64,000 bases of DNA from Antedon mediterranea (taxonomy: Eukaryota; Echinodermata; Crinoidea; Comatulida; Antedonidae), in the NCBI RefSeq assembly GCF_964355755.1, contig NC_092675.1, forward strand, positions 15,639,312 to 15,703,311, given 5' to 3'. The notes beneath the pieces were generated by a model that ran no database searches, was not told the DNA's origin, and saw nothing but the letters and a program-made list of their open reading frames with translations. Positions 47,812 through 60,459 of the stretch are shown piece by piece; within the stretch, counting starts at the first letter, position 1, and every line of letters starts with the position of its first letter. Both the position numbers and the translations under genes were made by a program.

Positions 47812-48642
47812 AAACAAATATATTTACTTTTTATATTTCTGATGGTTAATTCCATATTTGTAAATATTTTGTTAAATTAAAAATTTATGCAACATGTCTA
47901 TAGTTTTTTAGGACACACAGAAGATATTGTACTATGTCATAACATGTATAATTTTACACCTCCCGGGTTATAGTAGGGACTTTAAGAAACAGGACGGTGG
48001 ACATCGTGTGTTTGCTAGAGCGTAAAATATACATACATTCACATAGCCATATACGGACAATTTTATCGTCCTCAAAAAGTTAAGACGACAGATTTTCACA
48101 CTAAGCTCTACCAACTTTGTTAAAGCTCATGCATAAATTATTCATGAGCACCATCCTGTAGCTTCCCGTCCTGTTTTGTAAAGTCCCTACTGTCTTTACA
48201 AAAGGCACTGAAATTGAGCAATGACTTGAACAGCTATTAATTATAGATCATTCCAGGAATGACAATAAAGCCTTTCTTTGGTTGCTGCCATATTTAATTT
48301 ATATGTTTTGGTATCCACTTTAAAATTTCTTATGCATCCAACAGGCACTGGCCAATTACAGGATGGATAAACCATTTTTATAATTTATTATGCTTATAAG
48401 CTAAGTCTCATTTGAGGCTTCAGGAGTGGAGTTACAAACACTGGCACTAGGTCAGGATTGAACCCTGAGATTGGACTGGAAGGCAAGCATGTTAACCACC
48501 AAACTACAGCCCACTACATTAATTAATGATAAAAGACTATTTGACTGAGACTAATAAATTACTTGCTCCTATTATTTATCACTACAAGATATATACAGTA
48601 CAATCTACAAACGACATACCGTAGTCACTATTTCATACTTGT

Positions 48643-48852
48643 ATCTAACAACAGGACACTAAGCTTGGCTTACCAAGAAAACTTGTAACATTCCTTTGAT
48701 CTTATGTCTGGCTGTGACAAATACACTAACAGTACTGTACTATGTACATATTCTCTGTGGGGCAAGGTGCCTGTTAAGGGGTGTGGAACTGATTATTTCT
48801 CAGCCACAGATAAACCAATTAAATTCCAGAGCTCAGCATCCTGTTGTTAGAT
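48643..48852. mobile_element. TIR element ATCTAACAACAGGA, copy 1
   Basis: ATCTAACAACAGGA at the left, the inverse TCCTGTTGTTAGAT at the right, 210 bp. Internal words (GGCTGTGACAAATAC, AAGGGGTGTGGAACT, CACAGATAAACC) recur in the copy within the opsin intron. Confidence 0.75.
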
Positions 48853-48971
48853 TGCCTTGCTTGTACTAAATTCCATTGATTCAAGCAGCTTTATTAAAAA
48901 ATATTAGCACTAGTTGTATACATGATACGCAGACAAATAAATGTAATGGAGAGTAGGATTAGTTTTCCTTA

Positions 48972-49075
48972 AGCTCTGTCTACACTGTCAAACTAGTTTG
49001 ACAAAAAAGTGTGATGTGTCCAAAATATGGTAGTGATATGCCCAAATATGGTAGTGATATGACATCTTCATGTCC
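48972..49075. mobile_element. Truncated MITE of the GTCTACACTATC family, copy 3
   Basis: Starts AGCTCTGTCTACACTGTC and includes two ATATGGTAGTGATATG blocks like the copy at 1488-1606. The right terminus is lost. Confidence 0.65.
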
Positions 49076-52000
49076 ATATATGGATACATCAGATTAAAAT
49101 AATCTTGTTGGTATTAAATGTAACTTTTATTAATATGTTTTTTTTTATTACTTAGGAGTATTCATAGTCCACGGAGAAAAAAAACATTTAGGTCAAACTA
49201 GGAAAGAATAATATTCTCTTCCGTGAAGAAAAGGTTTATTTGATGAATGTGTTAAATTCTTGAAAATACTACAAAAATGGAAATGAATTCCATAAAAAAA
49301 AATTGAATAAATTTTGATTTAGTTTTGAGTTTGGAGCGATAAGCTATTTATTCAGTATATTATTCTTACCAGCGAACAATTCAGTTTTTCTGTGAAAGTA
49401 AGTGAATGAAACTACAACTTTTCAATTTATAACTAGTCGATTGATTGTTGATTGTGCAGTTTGATCCCAAATAAGATGTTAGTGTCTTATAAATTGTTGA
49501 ATTGCACAATGGTTTCACAGTATCCGAAGCGTTGGTTGTCGAAGTTATCCAATGGGTTGATTAGTACCACTAGACTGTGGAGTACTTATTGATGTATTGT
49601 CCCCCTGAAATCTTTTTGTTGAATATGCAATTTGAATGTCACATAAGGGTTATTTAATTTAACAAAAAATTGAATCACAAAAAAAACATTACATGAAAAA
49701 ACTGTAATTCAAAGCAAAACATACTCAATTTTTTAAGTGAAAACATTTTTTTCGGGTTTTTCTATATGGAAGTGGTTAACTACCTGGCTTCAAAGTCTTA
49801 TTTATTAATCATCATCATCATCATTTTTTATGTTTTTGGTAGACAATACATCTTGAAGCGGCTGAATGAACAGTGCTGGTGTGTCAGAAATAATTTCCAA
49901 TGTTCACTACAAAACAGCAAATGTATTAAAGATGCATAGGATTTTTATTATCTGTCCACAGTGCAATAAAAAAAAACATCACAGACATATGATATGATAT
50001 TAAAATAGTATTTATTCAATTGCTGGTTTGTTGAATTGCACAAAGATAAGATAGCGATTTATTGTGCCTATTTGTTGTACGATTCTATAAATAACATCTC
50101 AATTATGATAAATACCAACAGAAACAGATGTAACGTTACAAACATTATTATTACTTAGTGGCACAATAACAAGTGTGACATGTAGGCTATATAATTTTAA
50201 GTGATACAAACAATGTAAATAAAACGGTGTATATTACTTTTAATATTATTGTAACAGTAATTTATCATATTATCTCTTCAAATTGTCAAAGCATACAGTG
50301 AAAATGCACAGATTCATCAATAATGAAAATACATGTATATATGAACTTTGGAAACAACAATATATTGAACCACATTCACCCATGTATATAAACTTATAAC
50401 TATACATCTACAACTCTTCATATATTTCAAAAATTGATTGTGTCTTCTACTTCATCTTATATACTAATTGTTGTCAAAACTGATGTCTTCATTTTCTACT
50501 TCCTAACCTCAAACAAACTGGGAACAATATACGTCATACAATAAAAAAACTTAAATACGAAATGCAATATCTCTGTGTATAGTTCCAGGTCATTTACACA
50601 ACTCTGGAAGTAGCACTACACTAGGCTACATGCTAGTCTAACCCCGGATGAACTTATCCATGGGCTAAGCTTGTGAAAATAACAATTACAATACATGTAT
50701 ACGAATAATAATAACATACAGAATTAAAAGATTTATCACTGTGTACCTCATAGGCATATGTACAACCTTTTGCTTAAAGGACAACTTGTCCGAGAACCAT
50801 ATTTTAACAATGTATAAGCATGGATTAAGGAATAGAAGGATATGCATAGATGGTGACATCAAACGATTTTCCAACGCACTTGCCTATACTAAAGCACTGT
50901 TGCCAATCAAACAAACACGCTCATTGAACTCCGTGTCTCTAACCGCAGCCCTCTATAGAACGCTGCGAATCAACTTTTACATTTTTTTAGAACAAAACAG
51001 CCATGTAGAAATACTGTAGTACTAGTATGTGCAGTCTGATTGTTCTATTGACATGTCTGCGTCGATGATTAATTGACAATAACAATATATTGCTGAACAA
51101 TTCTGTTTTAATGTCATCACAATTGGACTACAAAAAGTTCACTTTCTTATGACCGGTAATTTTAAGTAGTTGGTAATATTAATAAAATATGCAATTTTTA
51201 TATTTGAATTATCATATTGGCCTGCCACCTCCTGCCATTAAAAATTGCGTTAATCTATAGAATATTAAATTATGCATTTGACAATGTATGTTGTTACCGT
51301 GTCTTGTAATCTCAAGTACAACAAACATGTTTTTAATAATAATATATGGCTAAGCAGTGGTTTCTTCATAAATCTCCTTAATTATTGATGTGATTATATT
51401 TAAATGTTAGTGCCTGGTGATTGTTATCCACATCACATCCAATCACCGGGCCTACAGTAATTGAATGAAAACTGGGATCCCTGATCTGGGATTGGCTTGC
51501 TATGTATAGTTGAGATACGTTACCACTAACTCTACTACTCTCTAGTGCTCGTTTCGTTTTGAAAAGTAGACGCAATGTAAACTTAACCATGACCAAACAA
51601 AGCATAAAAGTACCTTGTCTATTACTGTACTGTATTATTATTCCCACAAGAAGTAGACAACGATGAGAATATAGATCATGATTACATCATGGCCCTTCAT
51701 GATTACACGTTGTAGCTACTACACTTAAGATTAGCCTACCAATAGGCCTACCTAGACCTAAATCAATGTCGGCAAATCATAGGGTTTACTAGTAAGCACA
51801 TGGCAAAATATATTTTTTTTCCAGAAACTAGTTAAAATCAAATCAAACTTTTCAATCGTCGCAACGCATGTAAATAAATGTCAAAACCTCGGTGCATCAC
51901 TTATCACCAGGGGGTGGAATGTACAAGCCCATAGTGCCTTTAACTGGAGAACAATTAGCTTTGAAATATAAAAGAATATGATTCTTTAAATCATAGAAAT

Positions 52001-52459
52001 GGGTTTATTATTTATTTGAGTATATAAATATGCAAAATGTGTGCAAATTTAAATATATTGTTTATTAAAATTATATTTAAAAGTATAATAGAATTTGTCA
52101 AAATGTAGACATTTTTAACATATGCAATTAAATTGAACACATAATAAGAGATAATAATGTATGCAGGCAACGAAGACAATGCCGTACCTATCAAGAGAAG
52201 TAATTTGAGCGGTAAACAAACTAATATAAATGTATTAAGTTTAAATAACAATGTAATTAACTTATTTAATTCTCCTTTAAACCATATGTTTGGTTTTAAT
52301 AGATGAATGTATTAATTATACTGAAACCTCTGAATTAAATCAATCCCATAATATAATTAATAGGCAAACTTACGATGACACCAGTGTAAGTTATGAAAAA
52401 AAAATAAGTCTCATAAAAATCAAGCATTAAAGTAAAAAAAGAACTATCAAATTCTAACA
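49076..52459. other. Intergenic, nothing recognised
   Basis: AT-rich. Small open frames occur but none shows a family motif or flanking splice signals that make sense. A short (ATC)n run lies near 49808. Confidence 0.35.
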
Positions 52460-53560
52460 CTATTTAAATCACCTTGCATAATATTAGAGACTGCAAGAGC
52501 AAGAAAAAGAAATAAGCTACTTAAAAAACCTACGTACACAAATTTGAGTATTTTTGGTATGGTTGAAACTTTCTTAAATAAGGAAGAAAACATAGATATT
52601 AAAAATTACAATTGGATTGGAAAAAACAGACTAAAAGTAATAAAAAAATCACAAGGTGGAATTAGATTACTTATAAAAGAAAATATTAAAATTTTAGATG
52701 AAAAATGTTTTTAATTCAGAAGTAGATGACCTAGAGCAATTTGAAAACCATACTGATTCTATATAGTAGAGCTGTTTTTTACTTTCCATGTGAAGGATCA
52801 GATAAATACCTCACTCATGAAATGTATACAGCTCTACTTTCGGAAATTTTTATAATTAAAGATCAAAATGAAGATTTACTATATACAAAATAAGTTTAGA
52901 TTGTCTTACTTTAATAGACTTAAAAATATGGTCATTAATTGAGGTTTAAGGTAACATTAAATGGAAGTGGATTAACCATATCAAATAATTACTATATCAT
53001 TTTGACTTCTAAATTGCATTAAACCCGGAGAGTCAGACGTGGCTCAAACATTTTAAATAATGTTAGCTCTTTAGAAAATGCAAAGCAATTGTTTGAATGA
53101 GCAAAAAGCAAGTCAACTTTGTCTGACTACTTAAAATATAAGCATAAACCTAAAGCGGAGATGTACCTATTTGATGTGGTTTATTTTGATTCTTAAGTTT
53201 GAAATTTAAAGCAAGAAGTAACACTCTAGAACTAGAAGGCAAAAAGAATACATGGTCGAAGGATAAAGAGGGTGGTTTCTGCAAACTATGTAATAATAAT
53301 AATACAGACCACTTTTTTATTTGAATGTGGGAAACTTACTACTATAAGAGACTTACACTGCAATTCACTCAAACATGATCTTATATATTTTGGGTATGAT
53401 TCTTTTTGGAAAAAATTTGTCTATGGGTAATACTGATTATCAACATCGTGTACTAATTGATGACCTTTTTTGTATTATTTCCTTTTAAAAAAATAGGTGA
53501 ATTTGTTGATTACTATTGTAAACATTACATAACTGCTGCATGGAGATAGAGCCTATACTT
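52460..53560 (+). pseudogene. Degraded LINE relic (endonuclease start and C-terminal zinc knuckle)
   Basis: 52480-52700 reads, with breaks, MVETFLNKEENIDIKNYNWI then GGIRLLIKENIKILDEK, resembling a LINE endonuclease. 53250-53340 reads WSKDKEGGFCKLCNNNN then TDHFL and ECGKL, resembling the C-terminal C-x2-C-x-H-x-C of LINE ORF2. The reverse transcriptase between is deleted. Many stops. Confidence 0.5.
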
Positions 53561-54435
53561 AAAGATTTACCACCCACCACGTCAATTAATAACTAAATTA
53601 TTTGTAACTGTTTTTTTTTTATAGTTTTATCTACATTTGTATATAGTTTTTCAAATAGTTTTAATACCTGATAGTCTTGACAAATTCTCCATTTTAAGTT
53701 AAGTATTGGCTGTAATTCGTATATATTTAAATCTACTTGCTGACCATTTTTATTAAGTTAATTTTTTTTGTCTGTTTTGTGTAACTTATTTTTGTAACTG
53801 TATTGTTAATGTTTTATAAACATGTGCCACTGATCCAAAAAGTTTGTTTGAGTTTGAGAAGGAGAAAAACAACAGACCCTACTGTGTTAATGATTAAGGT
53901 GTACGATTTTTTTTGGAATTGATTAGCAAAATTACATTTTGGGTGTGTACTTGTATTATATTATGTGTTCGGTGATAATTGCATATGTTGAAAATGTCTA
54001 CATTTTGACAACCTGTCTCTCCATGATACTTTTATAGAATCATATTCTTTTATATTTCAAAGGCTCTGGCGTGATGTTCTGCTGTTGTTCAATACTCATT
54101 GTTCTCCTGTTAAAGACACTACGTACATTCCTCCCTCTGGTGAGTGATGTACCGATGTTTTGACAAGCGTTTGACAATTGAAATTTGATCTTTTAACTGG
54201 TTTCTGGAAAGAAAAATATATTTAAGTTAAATTTACCACTAAAGTGTGTTAATAACATTTGCTTGATATCATTTTATATCATAACCCTACCGAGCGAATA
54301 TTAGCATGACTGGTAGGACCCGTTTACCGCTAAAGATCTAAACTCATTGTAACTCATCGTACACAAATGAGTGGTGCAAGAGGCTGGTCGTGGCCCTCTA
54401 TTAGCCCCTCTCGTCTTCTGAAATTGTCTTAAATG

Positions 54436-54690
54436 TTATAGTTGAGTCGACTTCAATTTAGCAGGGAGAGCATTCCATGAATTTACAACTCGTTGGGTAA
54501 AAAAATGACTATGGCAATTTAATCGAACATTATTCTTTTTCAATGTATGTTTATGACCCCTAGTGGCAGTATATTCAGACTTATGAAAAAGTAAATCACT
54601 ATCTAATAGCCGCTTTGTTAGAAAGAATATTGTATGCTCCAATCATGTCACCTCTTATTATGTTGCCTTTCTTCTAAGGTTGTAAAATTA
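54436..54690 (-). pseudogene. LINE ORF2 C-terminal fragment
   Basis: Reads DMIGAYNILSNKA then TRGHKHTLKKNNVRLNCHSH and FFTQRVVNSWNALPAKL, the usual C-terminal signature of CR1/Jockey-like LINEs. A stop and a frameshift split the two parts. Confidence 0.7.
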
Positions 54691-55663
54691 AAAACCTTTT
54701 TTTAACCTTTCTGTTTGTTTACATTGATTTCGGTGGTGTGTCGCATTTCCTACTGCTGGGTAATACGCTTGTTGGTGGTGAAATGGGCGTGCGCCCATGC
54801 GATTATCATTTTTCGCGAGTCACTTCCATTTGCACCACTATATCATATGTCACTGCGACACTACGATCTTGGTTGTGGCAGCCTATATTATAATATAAGT
54901 AAGTATTGATTTGCCTACTACACTAGGCCCCTAGGGCGCTGATCTATGCCTAGCCTCCTAGCTAAATTCTAGGCCTAGGCCCTACTAGCTATCTAGGTAT
55001 CGAGTCGGTTTGATTATGTTGCCACCATTTATGAACGCCTAAATGATATGCATGAACTATAACTTACTCACCATCGTCTTTGAATACAAAGGATTAGGCC
55101 GGTGGATTCCGATACTATAAACATCATCGTCTTTATTCACACACCGAAAATCACCGCATGTGTATTAAAAAAGTTTTTAGTTTGATATGGTTGAATGATT
55201 CCAAAGCCTCATCATTTGTTTCTTTTGCCTATCTCTGGATTTTAAAATACCAGAAAACATTTTGGCAAATTTAAGCCTAATACAGGTTAAATTAGCATTT
55301 GTGAGTGAGGGTACCTATCTCTTGTATGTTAACAGTGAAAACTCATGAGGTAGATTTTGCCATGCACTTGTGACGTCACAGCAAATTACGGCGACGGCCG
55401 GCTGCTGTGTGTACTGTACGGCGAGCGCGCGCCGGCATTAAATCTCGCGATTGTTCGGAAGTCATATGTACAATACATACTAATAATACGTTGTTAAAAT
55501 ATGGTTCTTTAATATCCTTTAACTTACCAAGTGTAAATTACCGTTCACTTGTATTACCGTCTTTGTCATACAGTTTTGTCATTTTCCTTCATTTTTTTTT
55601 ACTAGGCCTATTACTTATTAGTCTATCTGTGAAAGATATTCATTTCGCTGTTCCATTCGTTGG

Positions 55664-58176
55664 CTATCTGTCTGACTTTAAACTAGATAATGATACTGGA
55701 CCTGTGGTCATAGGGATACCTACGTTTTCTTCTGGATTAGGTGGAGGGTCCTCTGAAACTTGAGTCGTGATAGAGGTTTCCACAACGGCACTGATTGAGC
55801 TTTCTGCTGTTCTTCTAAATTGAGCGCGTTGGTGAATATTCTGACTACGCTCTCTAGCGGCAACTTCTTTCTCGTATGAACCACAGCAATTTTGCAAGAA
55901 GCGTTTGGTAAGCGCCGTTTTAAACTTTTCGTGGGTGATAGCATACACGATTGGATTCAAAACAGAAGAACTCTTTGCGCAGACTACAGGCATGGTCTGC
56001 AAGAATGGATTAACTATGGATGGGTCGACAAATTGGGCTATAAACGAAACAGACGCGTATGGGAGCCAAGCAATACAGAATAAACTTGTCATGATCATTC
56101 CAATTTTTGCTATCTTAAATTCTTTCTTCTCATTTTTCAATTTCTTCAATTTAAGTGTATCTTCTAACTTATTGTCCACGACTTTTTTCATTTCTTTGTT
56201 ATGAGCGCGAACGGTAAATACAATCTTCGTATAGCAACCAATAATTATTGCCAACGGCAAAAAAAAGTCTGTCACGAACAACATGGCAACAAAAATTGAG
56301 TTGACGAAACTTTGATCTACATAATCAAATGTACAACTCAACCCATAACCTTCGCGGGAATAGCTCCCAAACCCAACCAATGGTGGCACTGACCAAGCCA
56401 AACAATACAACCAAACTGCCATAATTATGCGTTTGGAGCGCCGTTTCGATATCGTGCGAGTAGTTTTCATGGGCTTACAAATCGCATAGTAACGGTCTAT
56501 AGATATGGCAGACATTGATGCTATGGACATAACGCCGAATGTAGAGCCAAAGAAGGCGTAAATCTGACAACCTACAAAAAAAAAGCAATTATTAATTATT
56601 TTATTATTTTTTTACTCAATGCAGCAGTGTACGGTTCGCATCGAACACTACATCTTCCTATACATCAAAATGGTTGTTTTAAGTCTATTTAACGTTGGAT
56701 TGTTTACAAGGACAACCCATGGTAATTAAATAGTCAAGTCGAAACATTTATTTCTTACATGCCTCGATAGTATTTGCTTCATTACCAAGTCCAACAAAAA
56801 AAACGTTGGTCAAATTTTTTTTAAAGTTGACAAAAATAGAGAATCAATATCGGTAGTGTCTTTTACCAGCATCGAAGCCGCTTTGGGACGGTGTATAGAA
56901 AAACAAATCGAGCGATTATTCTTTTTTCGACTTACGGTCGAGTCATTAATAATCAAATGGACGCCTACTGATTATATTATCACTGGTCCACATTGCCACT
57001 ACCAAGGCGGTCTAACAACAGGACATAATCTCGCCTTGCCAAGATAGGAACAGTCTTTAGATCTTAATGTCGGCTGTGCCAAATACAAACAGTACTGTAT
57101 GTTTGTATTTGGCACATGCACATATAGCGCTTGGTGTCTGCGTGGATTATTTAATAGAATATTCATTAATCCATGTTGTCTGTAAGGGGCGTGGAACTAA
57201 TCGTGTCGCAGTCACAGATAAACCCTTTGAGCTCAGTATCCTGTTAGATTGCCTTGGTCTTACCTATGTCACCGTATAACCACTGGCCAGCCACTGTAGT
57301 AACGAACATGGCTGGGAACTGGGTGATCACCATAATCAGATCGCCAACGGCCAGATTTATGATCAGCATATTTCCTGGTGTTTGTAAAGATTTTGTTCTG
57401 TGGAATAAATAATCATCGTTTATGGTTTAATGATATAAACATGGATGATTGAATTTACACGAATTTAAGAAAATACCATTTAATCATAATTATTTATTAT
57501 TTGAAATGAAACAGTTTGATTCCTTCAATCTCCACGAAGTTTTAAGATCTGTGGTCTCATGTTGACGTCAGTAACTGATTTATAGTTGTACTTACAGTTA
57601 ACATGTCATTTAATACAATAATTACAACTAGAGTAACGGAACTAAATTGTTTTTCAAATAATTATAAGTTTTCTACTTGAAATTCATCAAAGATGCAGAC
57701 TTACAAATCCGATCATCAATCAATAGATTATTAAATATAACATATACTCCACAACTGGCGACAACAACTAATTTGACAGTCATTGAATTATTGATTTATA
57801 AATAACTCAGTCCGAGTCGGTCGGTCAGTCAGTCTACCATGTTCTAACATTACTCTATAATCACCAGTGGAAGACCATGACTTTAATTTGTAAGCAATTC
57901 AATAAATAAGAATACAACAAGTGCTTTAATTAAAAAAAAAAAAGCTTGAAAGCATATAATAAATAATATAAAAACAAATCCTCACTTTCCAAAAATGAAT
58001 ATGACGACTGAATTTCCTATTCCACCGATTGTTCCAACAATGATAAGATAGATGGCCAGAAAATAATTAAGATATCGTGGTATTTCAACGGCTGACGATA
58101 GTGTTACTTCTTCACTAGTGAAATCCACCTTCGTGGTTGTCATTTCCAAGTTTGTTTGTTGAAGCGCCATTGTCAT
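55664..58176 (-). CDS. opn4-like: Rhabdomeric (Gq-type, melanopsin-like) opsin, complete
   Basis: A light-sensing seven-helix receptor that binds retinal through a lysine. Exons 57986-58176, 57264-57397 and 55664-56571 have GT-AG borders and agree in phase, giving 410 aa. Key residues: N55 in GNSVV (helix 1), D83 (helix 2), C110 and C188 disulphide pair, Y113 where ciliary opsins have a glutamate, D134-R135-Y136, E182 six residues before C188 as the likely counterion, WLP (277-279), retinal lysine K308 in AKSSSVLNPIVY, and NPIVY (314-318). Helix 8 starts THEK, where rhabdomeric opsins usually have HPK. The lysine-rich third loop and FKIAK before helix 6 fit Gq coupling. CC near residue 340 may be palmitoylated. 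A second ATG (58170) is also possible. No N-glycosylation sequon is seen in the N-terminus. AATAAA on the minus strand lies at 55132-55137. A bathyopsin or another echinoderm subtype cannot be excluded without a tree. Confidence 0.94.
57011..57249. mobile_element. TIR element TCTAACAACAGGA, copy 2, in opsin intron
   Basis: Same family as 48643-48852 (shared GGCTGTGCCAAATAC, AAGGGGCGTGGAACT, CACAGATAAACC). It ends TCCTGTTAGAT 13 bp from the GT donor of opsin exon 2. An extra internal inverted piece (TACAAACAGTACTGTATG) makes it longer. Confidence 0.75.
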
Positions 58177-58245
58177 TGTAGGCTACAGTTCAGAAGAGTT
58201 TAAGACTAAAGCACCAACTGTCGACACCAACAATGTTGTATAGAG

Positions 58246-58253
58246 TGACGTCA
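58246..58253. promoter_or_regulatory. CRE palindrome TGACGTCA upstream of the opsin
   Basis: A perfect cAMP-response element 70 bp before the opsin ATG, followed on the minus strand by CTCTATACAAC, which could be a weak TATA box. Whether it is used is unknown; the sequence is outside any recognised repeat. Confidence 0.4.
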
Positions 58254-58860
58254 GATTTAGGGTAGATGAGTTATAACATCTAAGTAAAAAGAAATTACAT
58301 GATATGACGGGGTTTAAGTACTAAACAATGGGTTATTATGATTACATGTTTTCATTGTGACATTAACATTATAATTCAGTTGCATTGCATTCTTATCGAA
58401 TTTAAGAAATCTTATACAAATAAATAATTTTGCAGTCAGAAATTGCATTGACGTCATCAACATATTGTGTATTTAAAATTGACGTTGTTTGAAGCACATA
58501 GATTTTTAACTTTCATATCATTAAATTAAATTCTCCTTACTTATGATATTAAACATACTATAAACTATAAATCTCTTACAAATTATTTTGAAAATATCTG
58601 CTAATGTGGGATTAATTTAAAGAGAGTGATATAAGGAAATTCACAACATACACATACATACATTTAGCAAACTAAACAAGTAGATTTGATTTGATTTTTA
58701 AATGTTAAAATGTTAAAAGATTGTTTTTGGCCTACCTTACCTCTAATAATATTACTTTTAACCTATCTTTGATATCCGCGGTAGGCTTAATATGCTAAGC
58801 TGACGATTGATACAGTCCTGATGCTGCTAAGCATTATTTTTATTTTATTTATTATTATTA

Positions 58861-60459
58861 GTTATCCGCTTGGTATACCAAGCGGATAACTCCTTGTTAT
58901 TGTATGAGATCAACAGTTTTTTTCTGTATTATTCTTCTTTCCATCCTTCCTTTTTGTGGATCGCGTTTCTCTAAAATGTGTAAACATAACATTTCATAAC
59001 TTTGACAACATATGGGCATTTACGTGAAGTTGTGCACCTCCTATTTTTGAATGACGTCATAGTTGCGCAACGTAACTTACGCGCAATTTTATGAATTTCA
59101 ATGATTGATCATAGATTAAAAACTAAAAGTCATTTAGTATTGACACTTTGACAAAATTTAAGTCATATCAGGGGCAAACTTTCTACGGATTAAAAATGGC
59201 ATGTTTCACAAGAAGTTACGCGCGCACGCGCATTTAAAATTTCAAAATGCGCAAAATTAATTTCTAATCAACTTTTTATGCGTTTCTTGTCATTTTGAGC
59301 ATGTCAAAAATTCCCACGGGCGCGCAATTTTTTACGCACGCGGTGCGCACGTAGCGTTAAAAACATATTTTTTTCTCTTGAATCATATTTTTCAAGCCTT
59401 TCCTAGTAATTTTGAAAACAATTTAGACCTTTTCCAATTTAAATAACGCCATACGAACACGTTGAATTAAACATTTCATGCGCGTTTTTTATGAAAAAGC
59501 TTAAAAAATCGTCAAAATTATGTCTTTTTTTAAACAGTCATAGTTTCTAAAGTAAACCGTGAACCGTTTATTTTTATTACAAAATCTAGAAGTTGATGAG
59601 TTGCAGATATCGGATCATGCATCGATAAGGCTAAAAAAACATTGTGACGTCATCGTATGGCCACACGAATGTAAAATATAGGATTTTTGTCTCTTTCGTT
59701 ATTGCTCATCACATTCAATGGAGCGCATCACGCTTATCTGTATTCCTTTTTCTCCTACATTTATACATTGTGTAGGTCAATCAACTTTCTTTAGCATGAG
59801 ATAAAAATATTTTAATTTTTATGACGTCATCATGCCTAAAAATTTTAATTACGTGGGTCATTAATTTCATCTTTACAGTAAATTTTAATCTGTAATAGCT
59901 CGTAAGAATAAAATGTGATAATCACGATTAAAACGTTTTATGGAAGCTATTGGATTGTAGATACGAATTCATGTAAACATTTTGCCAATCGGATGTTGTG
60001 ACGTCATCATATGGCCAGTTGAATAAAAAAAGTCGTATTTTCATATTTTGCGTAATAGTTCATCACATTTAAAAGGGTGCGCATCAATATTTTACGTATT
60101 CAAATTTCTTCTACACGTTAATATGTTGTTCCTGAGATAATTTCCTTCTGAAAGTGCTATCTAAGTGTTTCATTTTGATACCGTCGCCATGTTAAAAATT
60201 GGAATAAATGGCGGGTCCCGTAATTTCACCTATTCTACACTGTATGTAATATGTATACAGATTATACTGTTTGCATGTATATACTATATGACACGAAATT
60301 GACAGAATTCAGCACTAACAAACAGCATATCATATTCTTCAGTTCTTGTCATAATGCCATAATCTTTATCTGTGTGCAATATTCCAACGTAAGACGTGCA
60401 CGTGGCGTTTATCGTGGTGCGGATAACTAACTCGTCAAAGTGACGAGTTTCATGTCTAG
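58861..60459 (+). mobile_element. Solitary, apparently young Helitron-like copy R7
   Basis: Begins with a perfect 30-base palindrome (58861-58890; half GTTATCCGCTTGGTA) and the linker CTCCTTGTTATTGTATGAG. The body from about 58930 is nearly identical to the unit at 18989-20512, and the element ends with hairpin AACTCGTCA/TGACGAGTT and CTAG (60456-60459) followed by T. The 5' hairpin matches the one at 17322-17351. It sits 0.7 kb upstream of the opsin start and carries four TGACGTCA sites. It offers the best definition of a complete single element. Confidence 0.82.

Noticed and set aside
54060-54140. Possible exon (GSGVMFCCCSILIVLLLK) after an AG
   Set aside because: Hydrophobic but without a family match, and the frame cannot be joined to any neighbouring exon.
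55407-56204. Plus-strand ORFs antisense to the opsin
   Set aside because: Shadows of the well-supported opsin exon on the other strand.
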